This document shows positions 24,169 through 31,559 of a stretch of DNA of 39,837 bases, in pieces. Within the stretch, counting starts at the first letter, position 1; each line of letters begins with the position of its first letter. The position numbers were made by a program, and so were the translations under genes. The notes beneath the pieces were generated by a model. The model had not been told where the DNA came from and searched no databases. It saw nothing but the letters and a program-made list of their open reading frames with translations. The DNA comes from Bacteroides sp. GTDB lineage: Bacteria; Bacteroidota; Bacteroidia; Bacteroidales; Bacteroidaceae. The stretch spans positions 1-39,837 of the forward strand of contig SUXY01000028.1 of NCBI GenBank assembly GCA_015060705.1, in the 5' to 3' direction.

Positions 24169-24620
24169 ATGGAAAAGAAAAAAAAGCTTCAAATACATAA
24201 CAGTACCATGGAATTCTTGATATTCCAATTGGAGAGTAAAGAAGAAGGAATAGAAGTACTGTACAAAGACGATACACTTTGGCTCACTCAAGATGCCATT
24301 GCCGTCCTTTTTGACAAAGGTCGCTCAACCATAACGGAACATTTGCAGAATATATTCCAAAGTCAGGAACTTCAAGAAGATTCAGTTTGTCGGAAATTCC
24401 GACGTACTGCTGCTGACGGGAAAAATTATGCCACCAAATATTATAATTTGGATGCAGTCCCATATTGACAGATGCAGGACGGGTTACCACAGAATAAGCC
24501 AAGTTATATGCCGAGAGTGAATTTGAAAAATACCGCATCATTCAAGACAAGCTTTTCCAATCGGACTTTGACAAATACGGCACAAGCGGTTTTCTTAACT
24601 TCAAAGATGAAGAAATATAA
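24169..24620 (+). pseudogene. RhuM-family gene, internally deleted and frameshifted
   Basis: The first 99 codons read as the N-terminus of RhuM-family proteins: GIEVLYKDDTLWLTQDAIAVLFDKGRSTITEHLQNIF, then AADGKNYATKYYNLDAV. At about 24462 the frame breaks. Another frame continues with the family's C-terminus (ILTDAGRVTTE, a TAA, then AKLYAESEFEKYRIIQDKLFQSDFDKYG) and ends at 24620. Most of the middle of the gene is missing. RhuM-like proteins are often carried on genomic islands near defence or toxin genes. This copy cannot make a whole protein. Confidence 0.8.
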
Positions 24621-24622
24621 AT

Positions 24623-24750
24623 AAATCTCATAAAACCCGTACCCGATTCCCAACCTCGGTTGTACTAAAGATAAAGAAACAATCAAAATCTACTGAAACA
24701 TGAAAAAAGGAAGAAGAGACAACCAATGCCGTATTGCAACGTGCTTCTGC
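24623..24750 (+). pseudogene. 5' remnant of a third TonB-dependent receptor
   Basis: From 24623 the sequence repeats the leader of receptors 1 and 2, with one T-to-C change and one lost T. At the ATG at 24700 a short start follows (ATGAAAAAAGG), and at 24726-24750 a 25-bp stretch is identical to receptor-1 codons around 21784-21808. About 340 bp of the receptor are missing between these parts. Matching 3' remnants are at 25807. Confidence 0.8.
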
Positions 24751-24765
24751 CAAAGAAATAATGAA

Positions 24766-25716
24766 ATGAAAAACAATGATTGTTTGAGAATACACAATCT
24801 AATAAAGAAATTAACCATAACTTTATTCATCATATTTCCTATGATTTGTTCAGCACAAAAAAAGGAACTGCTTATCATAGGAACAATGCATACGGTACCC
24901 AATATTGTAAAAAATGCCTATAGACCATTGCTAAAATATGCTATTGATTATGCTCCTGAAGCCATTTATGTAGAATACATTCAAGCACGAGACACTATAA
25001 GCCTAAAAAATCATACTCCCCAATTCCTTCATCAATCGGATTCCATACAAAGAGAATGTTCGATTGATGAAGTCAGTTTTCGTTTACTCCGCAAGAAGAA
25101 ACTGACGGAATTAAACAATGAAGAATACCATTTGTTGGCCATGTCATATCTTGCTCAAAGGGATAAGGCCAATTATTCATATTATAATTATCTGGCTACA
25201 TACGGAATCGAAGGATGCAAAGAACCTAAAAAAAATGAAAGCGAAGATCTATCTTTCAAATTGGCTATTCGAATGGGTATAACAGAATTATATTCTATTG
25301 ACAATCATCAAACAGATAAACTTTATTATGAAGCCTGGGATAAAGCAATCACAGACGGCAAGATAAATGGCAATACGAATATACTAAACGAACTTATCAA
25401 AACAAATAACAAACAACGCATTCTCCCTTCTTTCTTTGGCAATTTAGGGAAATACACCAATCGTACAGAAGTGCTTCAAAGATATTACCTAATGAATTCT
25501 TTCCGCTTTGCCCCATATGTCAATGAATACACCCAAGCCGTTGCAAAATATTGGGATGAACGAAACCTCCAAATAGCATTGAATATATCTGAACAAATTA
25601 AAGAGAAGCCTTACATTAAAAATATTCTTATCGTTGGTGCTGGGCATGTCATTAGTTTACAGAAAGCCTTGAATGTAATTTATCCGGATTTACAAGTGAA
25701 ATTAATGTCTGAATAA
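24766..25716 (+). CDS. Exported TraB/DUF5694-like protein inserted in a receptor remnant
   Basis: The frame is open from 24700, but those codons are receptor remnant; the ATG at 24766 gives a natural start with a hydrophobic signal (about residues 13-29, LIKKLTITLFIIFPMICSAQ). The 316-residue product has LLIIGTMHTVPNI near the start of the mature part and NILIVGAGHVISLQKAL near the end. These two His-containing motifs resemble the GTxH and GxxH motifs of TraB/DUF5694-type proteins, some of which are thought to be metal-dependent hydrolases. Assignment is tentative. The gene is clearly more AT-rich than its neighbours, which points to recent transfer. No promoter motif is clear. Confidence 0.6.
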   Translation: MKNNDCLRIHNLIKKLTITLFIIFPMICSAQKKELLIIGTMHTVPNIVKNAYRPLLKYAIDYAPEAIYVEYIQARDTISLKNHTPQFLHQSDSIQRECSIDEVSFRLLRKKKLTELNNEEYHLLAMSYLAQRDKANYSYYNYLATYGIEGCKEPKKNESEDLSFKLAIRMGITELYSIDNHQTDKLYYEAWDKAITDGKINGNTNILNELIKTNNKQRILPSFFGNLGKYTNRTEVLQRYYLMNSFRFAPYVNEYTQAVAKYWDERNLQIALNISEQIKEKPYIKNILIVGAGHVISLQKALNVIYPDLQVKLMSE

Positions 25717-25806
25717 TGCATTTAAATGAGCACAAGTTATCATTTGAAACAAGGAGAACTGATTAATGTGGATGCTTATACCCGTTTAACGGACTATACC
25801 ATACTG

Positions 25807-25942
25807 ACTTACTTTAACGTGTATGGTGACCAAACATAACGATAGCCAGCGCATCGGTCTCCACCTCTCCTACAAGTTCAATGCTACCAAGAGCAAGTAC
25901 AAGAGTACAGGTGCAGGCCAGAGTGAAAAGAACCGTTTGTAA
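25807..25942 (+). pseudogene. 3' remnant of the third TonB-dependent receptor
   Basis: Bases 25807-25831 correspond to receptor-2 codons for TYFNVYGD. After a damaged stretch, 25855-25942 encodes QRIGLHLSYKFNATKSKYKSTGAGQSEKNRL and a stop, a diverged version of the last 31 codons of both receptors. With the 5' remnant it shows that a whole receptor gene once lay here. The 90 bp between the DUF5694-like stop and 25807 hold a short frame (from ATG 25726) without recognisable identity. Confidence 0.8.
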
Positions 25943-25950
25943 ATGGAATG

Positions 25951-26012
25951 GCCTTCACTCTATCACTTGCGGCACTCCAAACAGGTTCTCAAACGGTTGG
26001 AGTGCCGCAAGT
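25951..26012 (+). repeat. Hairpin element, copy 3 (perfect)
   Basis: After GCCTTCACTCTATC, a perfect 16-bp stem (25965-25980 with 25997-26012) surrounds a 16-nt loop. It lies 8 bp after the receptor remnant's stop and 4 bp before the end of the convergent DUF2442 gene, the same position relative to a receptor end as copy 2. Confidence 0.85.
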
Positions 26013-26016
26013 TGGT

Positions 26017-26433
26017 TTATGCAATTTCCAACAAAGCACGACCCAATGAATGAAGTTCATTCACTATTGCATCGCGACGAGCTTTGGAAGGCTTCTTGGT
26101 TCCACACACATAAGCTGCCATCAAACTTTGTTTAATGCCCAAGCTTCGGGCAATTCCAGCTACATTGATTTGAGGAAAACGCTTGAACAAAACATACAAT
26201 TCACTTCTCTCTTCCATAACATCGGCCTTGAAGAAACCTTCATAACTCAAGTCCTCGTCCAATTCCGGCCAATGGATTCCGATATTATCTGTCTCGAAAT
26301 TCTGTAATTGCTCGGGCGTAGCCATACGGAGACGTTCGTAATTGTCTATCGCCTCCATCCGTTCAACACCTTCTGACGTAAGTATGTGTACATAGGTGTC
26401 GTCTATCCATACTTTAGTTACATCTACTTTCAT
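26017..26433 (-). CDS. DUF2442 protein with helix-turn-helix, putative antitoxin
   Basis: The 138-residue product has an N-terminal DUF2442 domain (about 1-65: VWIDDTYVHILTSEGVERMEAIDNYERLRMATPEQLQNFE, IGIHWPELDEDLSYEGFF) and a C-terminal helix-turn-helix (INVAGIARSLGIKQSLMAAYVCGTKKPSKARRDAIVNELHSLG). DUF2442 and DUF4160 genes are typically paired, and this pair overlaps by 4 bp (ATGA). The HTH makes it the likely DNA-binding antitoxin or autorepressor. Unusually, the DUF4160 gene comes first. Proven activity of this family as toxin-antitoxin is limited as far as I know. Confidence 0.8.
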   Translation of the reverse strand: MKVDVTKVWIDDTYVHILTSEGVERMEAIDNYERLRMATPEQLQNFETDNIGIHWPELDEDLSYEGFFKADVMEERSELYVLFKRFPQINVAGIARSLGIKQSLMAAYVCGTKKPSKARRDAIVNELHSLGRALLEIA

Positions 26434-26699
26434 AATACCTCCGTCTTTTTATTCTTATTAAAAAATTCATTCCATTTCTCGGCTATCAATTCCTTGTTCT
26501 CTTCAATAACCATTTCAGCCATCTTCAGTTCATTGGATTGTAGCCCATTGTTTTCTACCAATTTAATTTCTGGTAAAATATTAAACTTCGCATTTTCTTT
26601 CACTTTCCCCTTTCCTTTGACAACATGAACATGTATCGGTTCGTGGTCATTAGAATAGAACATAAAACGAAGTCCGAAAAACGTAAATAACAATGGCAT
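26430..26699 (-). CDS. DUF4160 protein, partner of the DUF2442 protein
   Basis: The 89-residue product shows the DUF4160 signature: GLRFMFYSNDHEPIHVHVVKGKGKVKENAKFNI, with the conserved FYSNDHxPxHVHV core, then a helical C-terminus (LKMAEMVIEENKELIAEKWNEFF). It is the first gene of a two-gene operon, with its stop overlapping the DUF2442 start. The pair is regarded as a putative toxin-antitoxin-like module; the biochemical role is unknown. The operon points against its receptor neighbours and has its own promoter with a palindrome in the spacer. Confidence 0.8.
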   Translation of the reverse strand: MPLLFTFFGLRFMFYSNDHEPIHVHVVKGKGKVKENAKFNILPEIKLVENNGLQSNELKMAEMVIEENKELIAEKWNEFFNKNKKTEVL

Positions 26700-26725
26700 C
26701 GTATAATATGTATTTGATTATAGAA

Positions 26726-26757
26726 CAAAGATAGGTTATTTATTTATAACCTGCAAT
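26726..26757 (-). promoter_or_regulatory. Promoter with palindromic operator for the DUF4160-DUF2442 pair
   Basis: On the minus strand ATTG (26754-26757), a 20-bp spacer and TATCTTTG (26726-26733) match the Bacteroidetes promoter. The spacer is filled by a perfect palindrome, AGGTTAT-TTATTT-ATAACCT (26733-26752), ideally placed for an autorepressor such as the HTH-containing DUF2442 protein. Confidence 0.7.
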
Positions 26758-26795
26758 TATTCCCCATTGTTTTTTATTTTACCATTTCTTTTCCA

Positions 26796-26803
26796 TACTT
26801 TTG
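26796..26803 (+). promoter_or_regulatory. -7 promoter element of receptor 2, at the duplication junction
   Basis: TACTTTTG is formed exactly where unique DNA meets the repeated block (block start 26800). The same position before receptor 1 reads AAGATTTG inside the PIN gene and lacks this motif. It would give receptor 2 its own transcript with an 80-nt leader. The -33 element is unclear. Confidence 0.45.
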
Positions 26804-27802
26804 CAAAAAATCTCATAAAACCCATACCCGATTCCCAACCTCGGTTGTATTAAAGATAAAGAAACAATCAAAATCTACTTGAAACATGAAGAAAACAAGA
26901 AACAACCGAGGATGGGGAATCATACTACTGATGCTTGCCATTGCCTTGCAAGTGCAGGCACAAAACCTTATCTCACTGAAATTAGAAAACAAACCGCTTC
27001 CTGCTGCCTTGAAGCTTATCGAGCGGGAAGGTGGAAAGAACATCATCTTCTCCGTGACCGAAACGGAGAAACATTCCGTGTCTGCCGACATCCAACAGAA
27101 GACACAAGCCGAAGCCATTGGCATCGTACTTCAAGGAACACCTTTTATTTATAAGGAACGGGCAGACTACTTTGCCATCCAGAAGAAGGATACAAAAGCC
27201 AAGACCATCGAAATCTGGGGCATGGTGATGAACGAAAAGAACGAGCCGATGCCGTATTGCAACGTGCTTCTGCTTACCTCCGATTCTACTTTTGTAAACG
27301 GATGTGTAACTAAGGCAGATGGTTCTTTCCTGATGATGGGTGAAGAAGACAGACCTTATCTCATCAAAGCTTCGTACATCGGCTATGTCACTACTACACA
27401 GGCCCTCGAAGCACGCAATTTGATTCAGCTTCTTCCTGACTCGCACACCTTGGAAGAAGTGACCATTACAGCCGAACGGCCCTTGATTGAACCGAGTGCC
27501 AACGGACTGAAAGCGAATGTCGTCGGAACTTCGCTTGCCAAGATGGGAACGGCCAGTGAAATGCTTTCGCACTTGCCGTTTGTTACAGGGAACGATGGCA
27601 ACTATACCGTATTGGGACATGGTTCACCGCTAATCTACATCAACAATCGGAAGGTACGTGATATGGGAGAACTTGACAGACTCCGTGCCGACGAGATTGT
27701 ATCGGCGGAAGTAATTACCACGCCTGGTGCGGAATATGCTGCTGATGTGCCCGCCGTTATCCGTATCCGTACCATCAAGCAACACGGACAGGGATGGAGT
27801 GG
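26800..27802 (+). repeat. 1-kb duplicated block, copy 2
   Basis: This is the second copy of 21335-22337, at an offset of 5465 bp. It includes the last 19 bp of the PIN gene, the leader, and 305 receptor codons. The three differences I see are one in the leader and two close to the 3' end of the block. Confidence 0.9.
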
Positions 27803-29450
27803 GAGTTTTCAAGCAATTTATTCCCAAGGAAAGGCTTATCGAATGAATGAAAACCTTGCATTGAACTACCGAACTGGAGGCTTGGACATATTTGTCAAGG
27901 GCTTTGTCAACCATGGCACCTCATATAGCAAAGAAAATAGCACACAAACCATGAGCACTTCCGCTGAATGGAAAACCCAAACAAACCTCGAAACGAGACT
28001 AAAAAGAAAAGTATTCTTTAAAGGAGAAATCGGTTTCAATTATGAACCGAACGAGAACCATTCCTTCGGTATCCGATATATGCCGGACACCAACTTCGGT
28101 GACAGAAAGGAAGAAAGCAAAGGTACAAGCCTGACTACTAAAAACGGAGAAGTGATAAACGAAAATGAGTACATCCGACAGTATTGTTATCTTCCCGACT
28201 TGAGCCATAGCATCAACGGCTATTACGTTGGCAACTGGGGTAAATGGACAATGGATTTCAATGCCGATTATATGTACAGCAAAAATCGCATGGAACAGTT
28301 TGTCATCAATAATCAAACGGATAAAGTAACTTCCCAAAACAATGTACGGAACTACCTTTATGCCGCCAAGCTAATGTTAATGCGCCCATTGGGTAAAGGA
28401 AATTTCACCATCGGCACTGAAGAAACCTTCACCAACCGGCACGATGTGTTCAAGCAAAGCGGATTTTCTGCCAATGCCAATGACAACATCAAGCAATCCT
28501 TTTATTCTGTATTTGCCCAATACGGTATCGGACTCGGAAAGTTCAACCTTTCTGCAGGTCTTCGCTATGAGCATCAAAAAACGGAATATTATGAAAACAA
28601 AGCCCTGATAGAAGAACAAAGTCCGACGTACAATGATTTAATACCCACCCTTAATCTGAGATACAGGGAGAAGGATTGGAGTGCGGGTTTCTCATACCGT
28701 GTTATGAAATATAGCCCTAGTTATGCAATGCTGGCCAGCGCTGTATCTTATCAGTCCCAGTATTTTTATACCAACGGGAACCCAAACTTGAAACCACAGA
28801 AACATCACTTTTTCTCCTTGAACGGTTCTTATCGATGGATACATGCAGAACTTTATTTCGACAAGGTGTATAATATGTACACTTCTTATTACAAACCATA
28901 CAATGACGAAACACATCCGGGAGTAGCACTTCGTACACAAGGAACTCTCCCCACCACTTACCTTTATGGTGCCAACCTCCAAATATCTCAAACGATTGGA
29001 TGCTGGCAACCCCAACTCACCGCCAATGTCATGTGGTATAACCCGGATGCCTCGCAACTTGGCATCAAGGAAGATTGGAATGAGCCTGAATTCACATTCC
29101 GGTTGGACAACAACTTCAATTTTCCGAATGGTTGGTTCTTCAATCTGAACGGAAACATCACTCCTGCTGCCAAACAGGGGTATGCAATAGGCCAAACCAC
29201 GGGGCAAATCAACGCCCGCCTTTCCAAGTCATTCATGAAGGACGATGCCTTGACCGTCACCATAACGGCTAATGATATTTTACATACGGGTTATACTTAT
29301 TTCAATGTATATGGTGACCACGTCTATTCGGAAAGCAAACGCTACTACGACTATCAACGCATCGGCATCCAGCTCTCCTACAAGTTCAACGCAACCAAGA
29401 GCAAGTACAAGGGTACAGGAGCCGGTCAGAGTGAAAAGAGCCGTTTGTAA
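26886..29450 (+). CDS. TonB-dependent outer-membrane receptor 2 with STN domain
   Basis: The 854-residue product has the same signal peptide, STN, carboxypeptidase-like and plug domains as receptor 1 (residues 1-306 identical), then a different barrel (about 307-823), and the same last 31 residues. The barrels still align (LNYRTGGLD, FNYE.NENHSFG, SYR.MK.YPSY, YNDETHPGV) but differ over most of their length, especially in what should be extracellular loops. The two receptors would present different surfaces and probably bind different ligands, yet signal through the same STN. The sigma/FecR pair begins 68 bp downstream. It is intact and has no SusD-like neighbour. Confidence 0.9.
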   Translation: MKKTRNNRGWGIILLMLAIALQVQAQNLISLKLENKPLPAALKLIEREGGKNIIFSVTETEKHSVSADIQQKTQAEAIGIVLQGTPFIYKERADYFAIQKKDTKAKTIEIWGMVMNEKNEPMPYCNVLLLTSDSTFVNGCVTKADGSFLMMGEEDRPYLIKASYIGYVTTTQALEARNLIQLLPDSHTLEEVTITAERPLIEPSANGLKANVVGTSLAKMGTASEMLSHLPFVTGNDGNYTVLGHGSPLIYINNRKVRDMGELDRLRADEIVSAEVITTPGAEYAADVPAVIRIRTIKQHGQGWSGSFQAIYSQGKAYRMNENLALNYRTGGLDIFVKGFVNHGTSYSKENSTQTMSTSAEWKTQTNLETRLKRKVFFKGEIGFNYEPNENHSFGIRYMPDTNFGDRKEESKGTSLTTKNGEVINENEYIRQYCYLPDLSHSINGYYVGNWGKWTMDFNADYMYSKNRMEQFVINNQTDKVTSQNNVRNYLYAAKLMLMRPLGKGNFTIGTEETFTNRHDVFKQSGFSANANDNIKQSFYSVFAQYGIGLGKFNLSAGLRYEHQKTEYYENKALIEEQSPTYNDLIPTLNLRYREKDWSAGFSYRVMKYSPSYAMLASAVSYQSQYFYTNGNPNLKPQKHHFFSLNGSYRWIHAELYFDKVYNMYTSYYKPYNDETHPGVALRTQGTLPTTYLYGANLQISQTIGCWQPQLTANVMWYNPDASQLGIKEDWNEPEFTFRLDNNFNFPNGWFFNLNGNITPAAKQGYAIGQTTGQINARLSKSFMKDDALTVTITANDILHTGYTYFNVYGDHVYSESKRYYDYQRIGIQLSYKFNATKSKYKGTGAGQSEKSRL

Positions 29451-29503
29451 ACTGATTCCATGATTAAACGAAGAGATAATGGCCGTTTTCAGAAAAAGGT
29501 CGT

Positions 29504-29511
29504 TATCTTTG
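29504..29511 (+). promoter_or_regulatory. -7 promoter element of the sigma gene
   Basis: TATCTTTG followed by C lies only 7 bp before the ATG at 29519, so the transcript would start at or next to the start codon. No clear -33 TTTG is seen at the normal spacing. Confidence 0.6.
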
Positions 29512-29518
29512 CAACACT

Positions 29519-30040
29519 ATGGCAGGACTATCGATATTCAACATACGGCGAAGACCCACGAAGGAGGAGCGTTTCCGTGAACTCTTCCTCTCGATGCACC
29601 CTAAACTCATCCGCTATGCCACCACCTTGATGGACGATGCGGATGAGGCTAAGGACATCGTAAGTGAAGTCTTCGGAAAGGCATGGAAAGAGTATGAATC
29701 ATTGGGCGAACAGGCCAATGCCTGGCTATACACCGCCACCCGAAATGATTGCCTCAACCGGTTGAAGCACCTACAAGTGGAACAAGCGCACATCGAGGCC
29801 ATTGTCCTTGCCACCCAAGCGGATGTCGATAACGGATATTGGGAACACGAAGCCTTGTTGCAAAAGGCTGAAACCATTGCCCGAAGCTTGCCCGAGCCGA
29901 CTTGCACCGTTCTCCGCCTCTGCTATTGGGAGAAAAAGACGTATCAACAAGTGGCGGAGCAATTAGGGATCAGTCCCGACACGGTGAAGAAACATATCAG
30001 CAAGGCTTTGCGGATGCTGAGAGAAGAAATGAATAAATAA
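29519..30040 (+). CDS. ECF-type RNA polymerase sigma factor
   Basis: The 173-residue product has the two ECF sigma regions. Region 2 lies at about 17-85 (FRELFLSMHPKLIRYATTLMDDADEAKDIVSEVFGKAWKEY) and region 4 at about 118-170 (LPEPTCTVLRLCYWEKKTYQQVAEQLGISPDTVKKHISKALRMLREEM, a helix-turn-helix). There is no region 3, as expected. The FecR-type gene follows after 6 bp, so this is a cell-surface signalling pair that would activate its target when a STN-bearing receptor is loaded; the receptors directly upstream are the natural targets. The start has almost no room for a leader behind the predicted promoter. Confidence 0.9.
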   Translation: MAGLSIFNIRRRPTKEERFRELFLSMHPKLIRYATTLMDDADEAKDIVSEVFGKAWKEYESLGEQANAWLYTATRNDCLNRLKHLQVEQAHIEAIVLATQADVDNGYWEHEALLQKAETIARSLPEPTCTVLRLCYWEKKTYQQVAEQLGISPDTVKKHISKALRMLREEMNK

Positions 30041-30046
30041 AACAAT

Positions 30047-30976
30047 ATGAAGAACCATCCCGACACCAACGACCAACGGCTGAAAGCCCTTTTCGGCGAA
30101 GCCCTCGGCACCACACCTACCACCGAACAGACGGAACAGGCGTGGCAGGAGTTCATCACGCCCCGACGTGCCTCTTCAAGCAAACGGAAGAACCTCTATA
30201 TAGGCATTACATCGGCTGCTGCCATCCTTATGCTAATGCTAGTACTTTGGCCGTTGATACATCCTGAGACATCCACCGAAAGCATTCAGGTCTTTGCTTC
30301 GTTGGAATCTCCGAAGGAAATCACTTACTCCGAAACAAGTGAACGGATGGAAGTGAGTACCCCTGCCGGAACGACTACTACAATTACCCTGAGCGATGGT
30401 ACGGAGGTATTGCTCAGTGCCAATAGCCGATTGGAATACAGCAAGTCTTTTTCGGCAGATAAGCGCGAGGTTAAGTTAGTAGGCGAAGCCCGTTTCAACG
30501 TGGCGAAGGATGCCGAACGCCCCTTCATTGTACACACCCGACAATTACAGACACAAGTGCTCGGCACGGTATTCGATGTGAAGGCTTATCCGCAAACTCC
30601 AGCGGACGTGACGCTTTATGAGGGCAAGGTAGAAGTGAGCCTCAACGGTGATGCACCCCAACTGATGCAACCAGGTGAACAAGCTTTCCTCGACAAGGAA
30701 GGGAAATTGCAATTGACAAAGGCACCTGAAGAAACAGGCAAATGGGCAGAAGGCGAGTTTGCTTTCGACGACAAGGAACTGAAGTCAGTGATGCAAGAAA
30801 TCGGTTCGTGGTACAACATCAGTGTGGTGTTCCATTCCCGTCCATTACTGGAAGAACGCATCTACTTACGAATGAATCGGAAAGTAGATGCCAACGAAGT
30901 TTTGACTATATTGAATGATATGGGGATTGCAAAGTTTGAAATCGTAAAGGAAAAGATAGTTGTCTCAAAGATATAA
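30047..30976 (+). CDS. FecR-type anti-sigma factor
   Basis: The 309-residue product has a cytoplasmic N-terminal part (about 1-48) that should bind the sigma factor, one membrane segment (about 50-70), a periplasmic FecR domain (about 103-200, with TTTITLSDGTEVLLSANSRLEY and GEARFNVAKDAERPFIVHT) and a C-terminal DUF4974 part (about 238-309), similar to a STN fold. In this family the periplasmic part contacts the STN domain of a TonB-dependent receptor. It forms an operon with the sigma gene. Its last 12 bp overlap the convergent queH gene end, so the two transcripts may interfere. Confidence 0.92.
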   Translation: MKNHPDTNDQRLKALFGEALGTTPTTEQTEQAWQEFITPRRASSSKRKNLYIGITSAAAILMLMLVLWPLIHPETSTESIQVFASLESPKEITYSETSERMEVSTPAGTTTTITLSDGTEVLLSANSRLEYSKSFSADKREVKLVGEARFNVAKDAERPFIVHTRQLQTQVLGTVFDVKAYPQTPADVTLYEGKVEVSLNGDAPQLMQPGEQAFLDKEGKLQLTKAPEETGKWAEGEFAFDDKELKSVMQEIGSWYNISVVFHSRPLLEERIYLRMNRKVDANEVLTILNDMGIAKFEIVKEKIVVSKI

Positions 30977-31555
30977 ATCCTTCCGCATACTGAATTCGCA
31001 CCCACAATACTGTTGGTTGTAGAAATCGTACTCCTTAATGATAGCGATACGACGTTCACTCAATCCACCTTTGCGCCAATTCTGCTCCCACCAAGTGACA
31101 TCGGGATAATGTGATGTGGCATAATGTCCGGCTTCGTTGATTTGTTCCAAACTCTTCCAACGACTGGATGCAAGGGTCGTAGTGATAACCGTAAAGCCAT
31201 TTTCGTGGGCATAACGGGCTGTGTCCAACAAACGCATCTTGAAGCAACGGAGGCATCGTCCTCCCCTCTCCGGTTCCTGCTCCATCCCTTTGATGTGACA
31301 GAGCCAATCTTCGTGGTTATAATCAGCATCCACTATCTCTAGGCCAAGCGACTGGGCATAACGAGTACACTCGTCCTTACGGATGTTGTACTCTTCAAGG
31401 GGATAGATATTGGGATTGCAATAATAAATAACGGGTGTAATGCCATGCTGCATCAAGCATTCGATAATAGCTGAGGAGCAAGGAGCACAACAAGTATGGA
31501 GGAGCACCTTGTCGGCTCCTCCTGGCACTTCGAGTTGGAATTTCTTTTTCTTCAT
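30965..31555 (-). CDS. queH: Epoxyqueuosine reductase QueH
   Basis: The enzyme reduces epoxyqueuosine to queuosine in tRNA wobble positions, the last step of queuosine synthesis, replacing the cobalamin-dependent QueG. The 196-residue product has the family's HTCCAPCSS motif near the N-terminus, a second Cys group in RCLRCFKMRL, and a YCGCEFS pair near the C-terminus, all candidate iron-sulfur or metal ligands. The start at 31555 (MKKKKFQLEVPGG) is chosen; the frame is open further into the previous gene. It lies 4 bp after the transporter gene's stop, so the two are probably cotranscribed. Its stop overlaps the fecR end on the other strand. Confidence 0.9.
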   Translation of the reverse strand: MKKKKFQLEVPGGADKVLLHTCCAPCSSAIIECLMQHGITPVIYYCNPNIYPLEEYNIRKDECTRYAQSLGLEIVDADYNHEDWLCHIKGMEQEPERGGRCLRCFKMRLLDTARYAHENGFTVITTTLASSRWKSLEQINEAGHYATSHYPDVTWWEQNWRKGGLSERRIAIIKEYDFYNQQYCGCEFSMRKDLYL

Positions 31556-31559
31556 CTTC

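Noticed and set aside
21335-29451. Invertible shufflon driven by a site-specific recombinase
   Set aside because: The two receptor copies are direct repeats, no recombinase gene is in the window, and no inverted recombination sites flank the barrels; homologous exchange is more likely.
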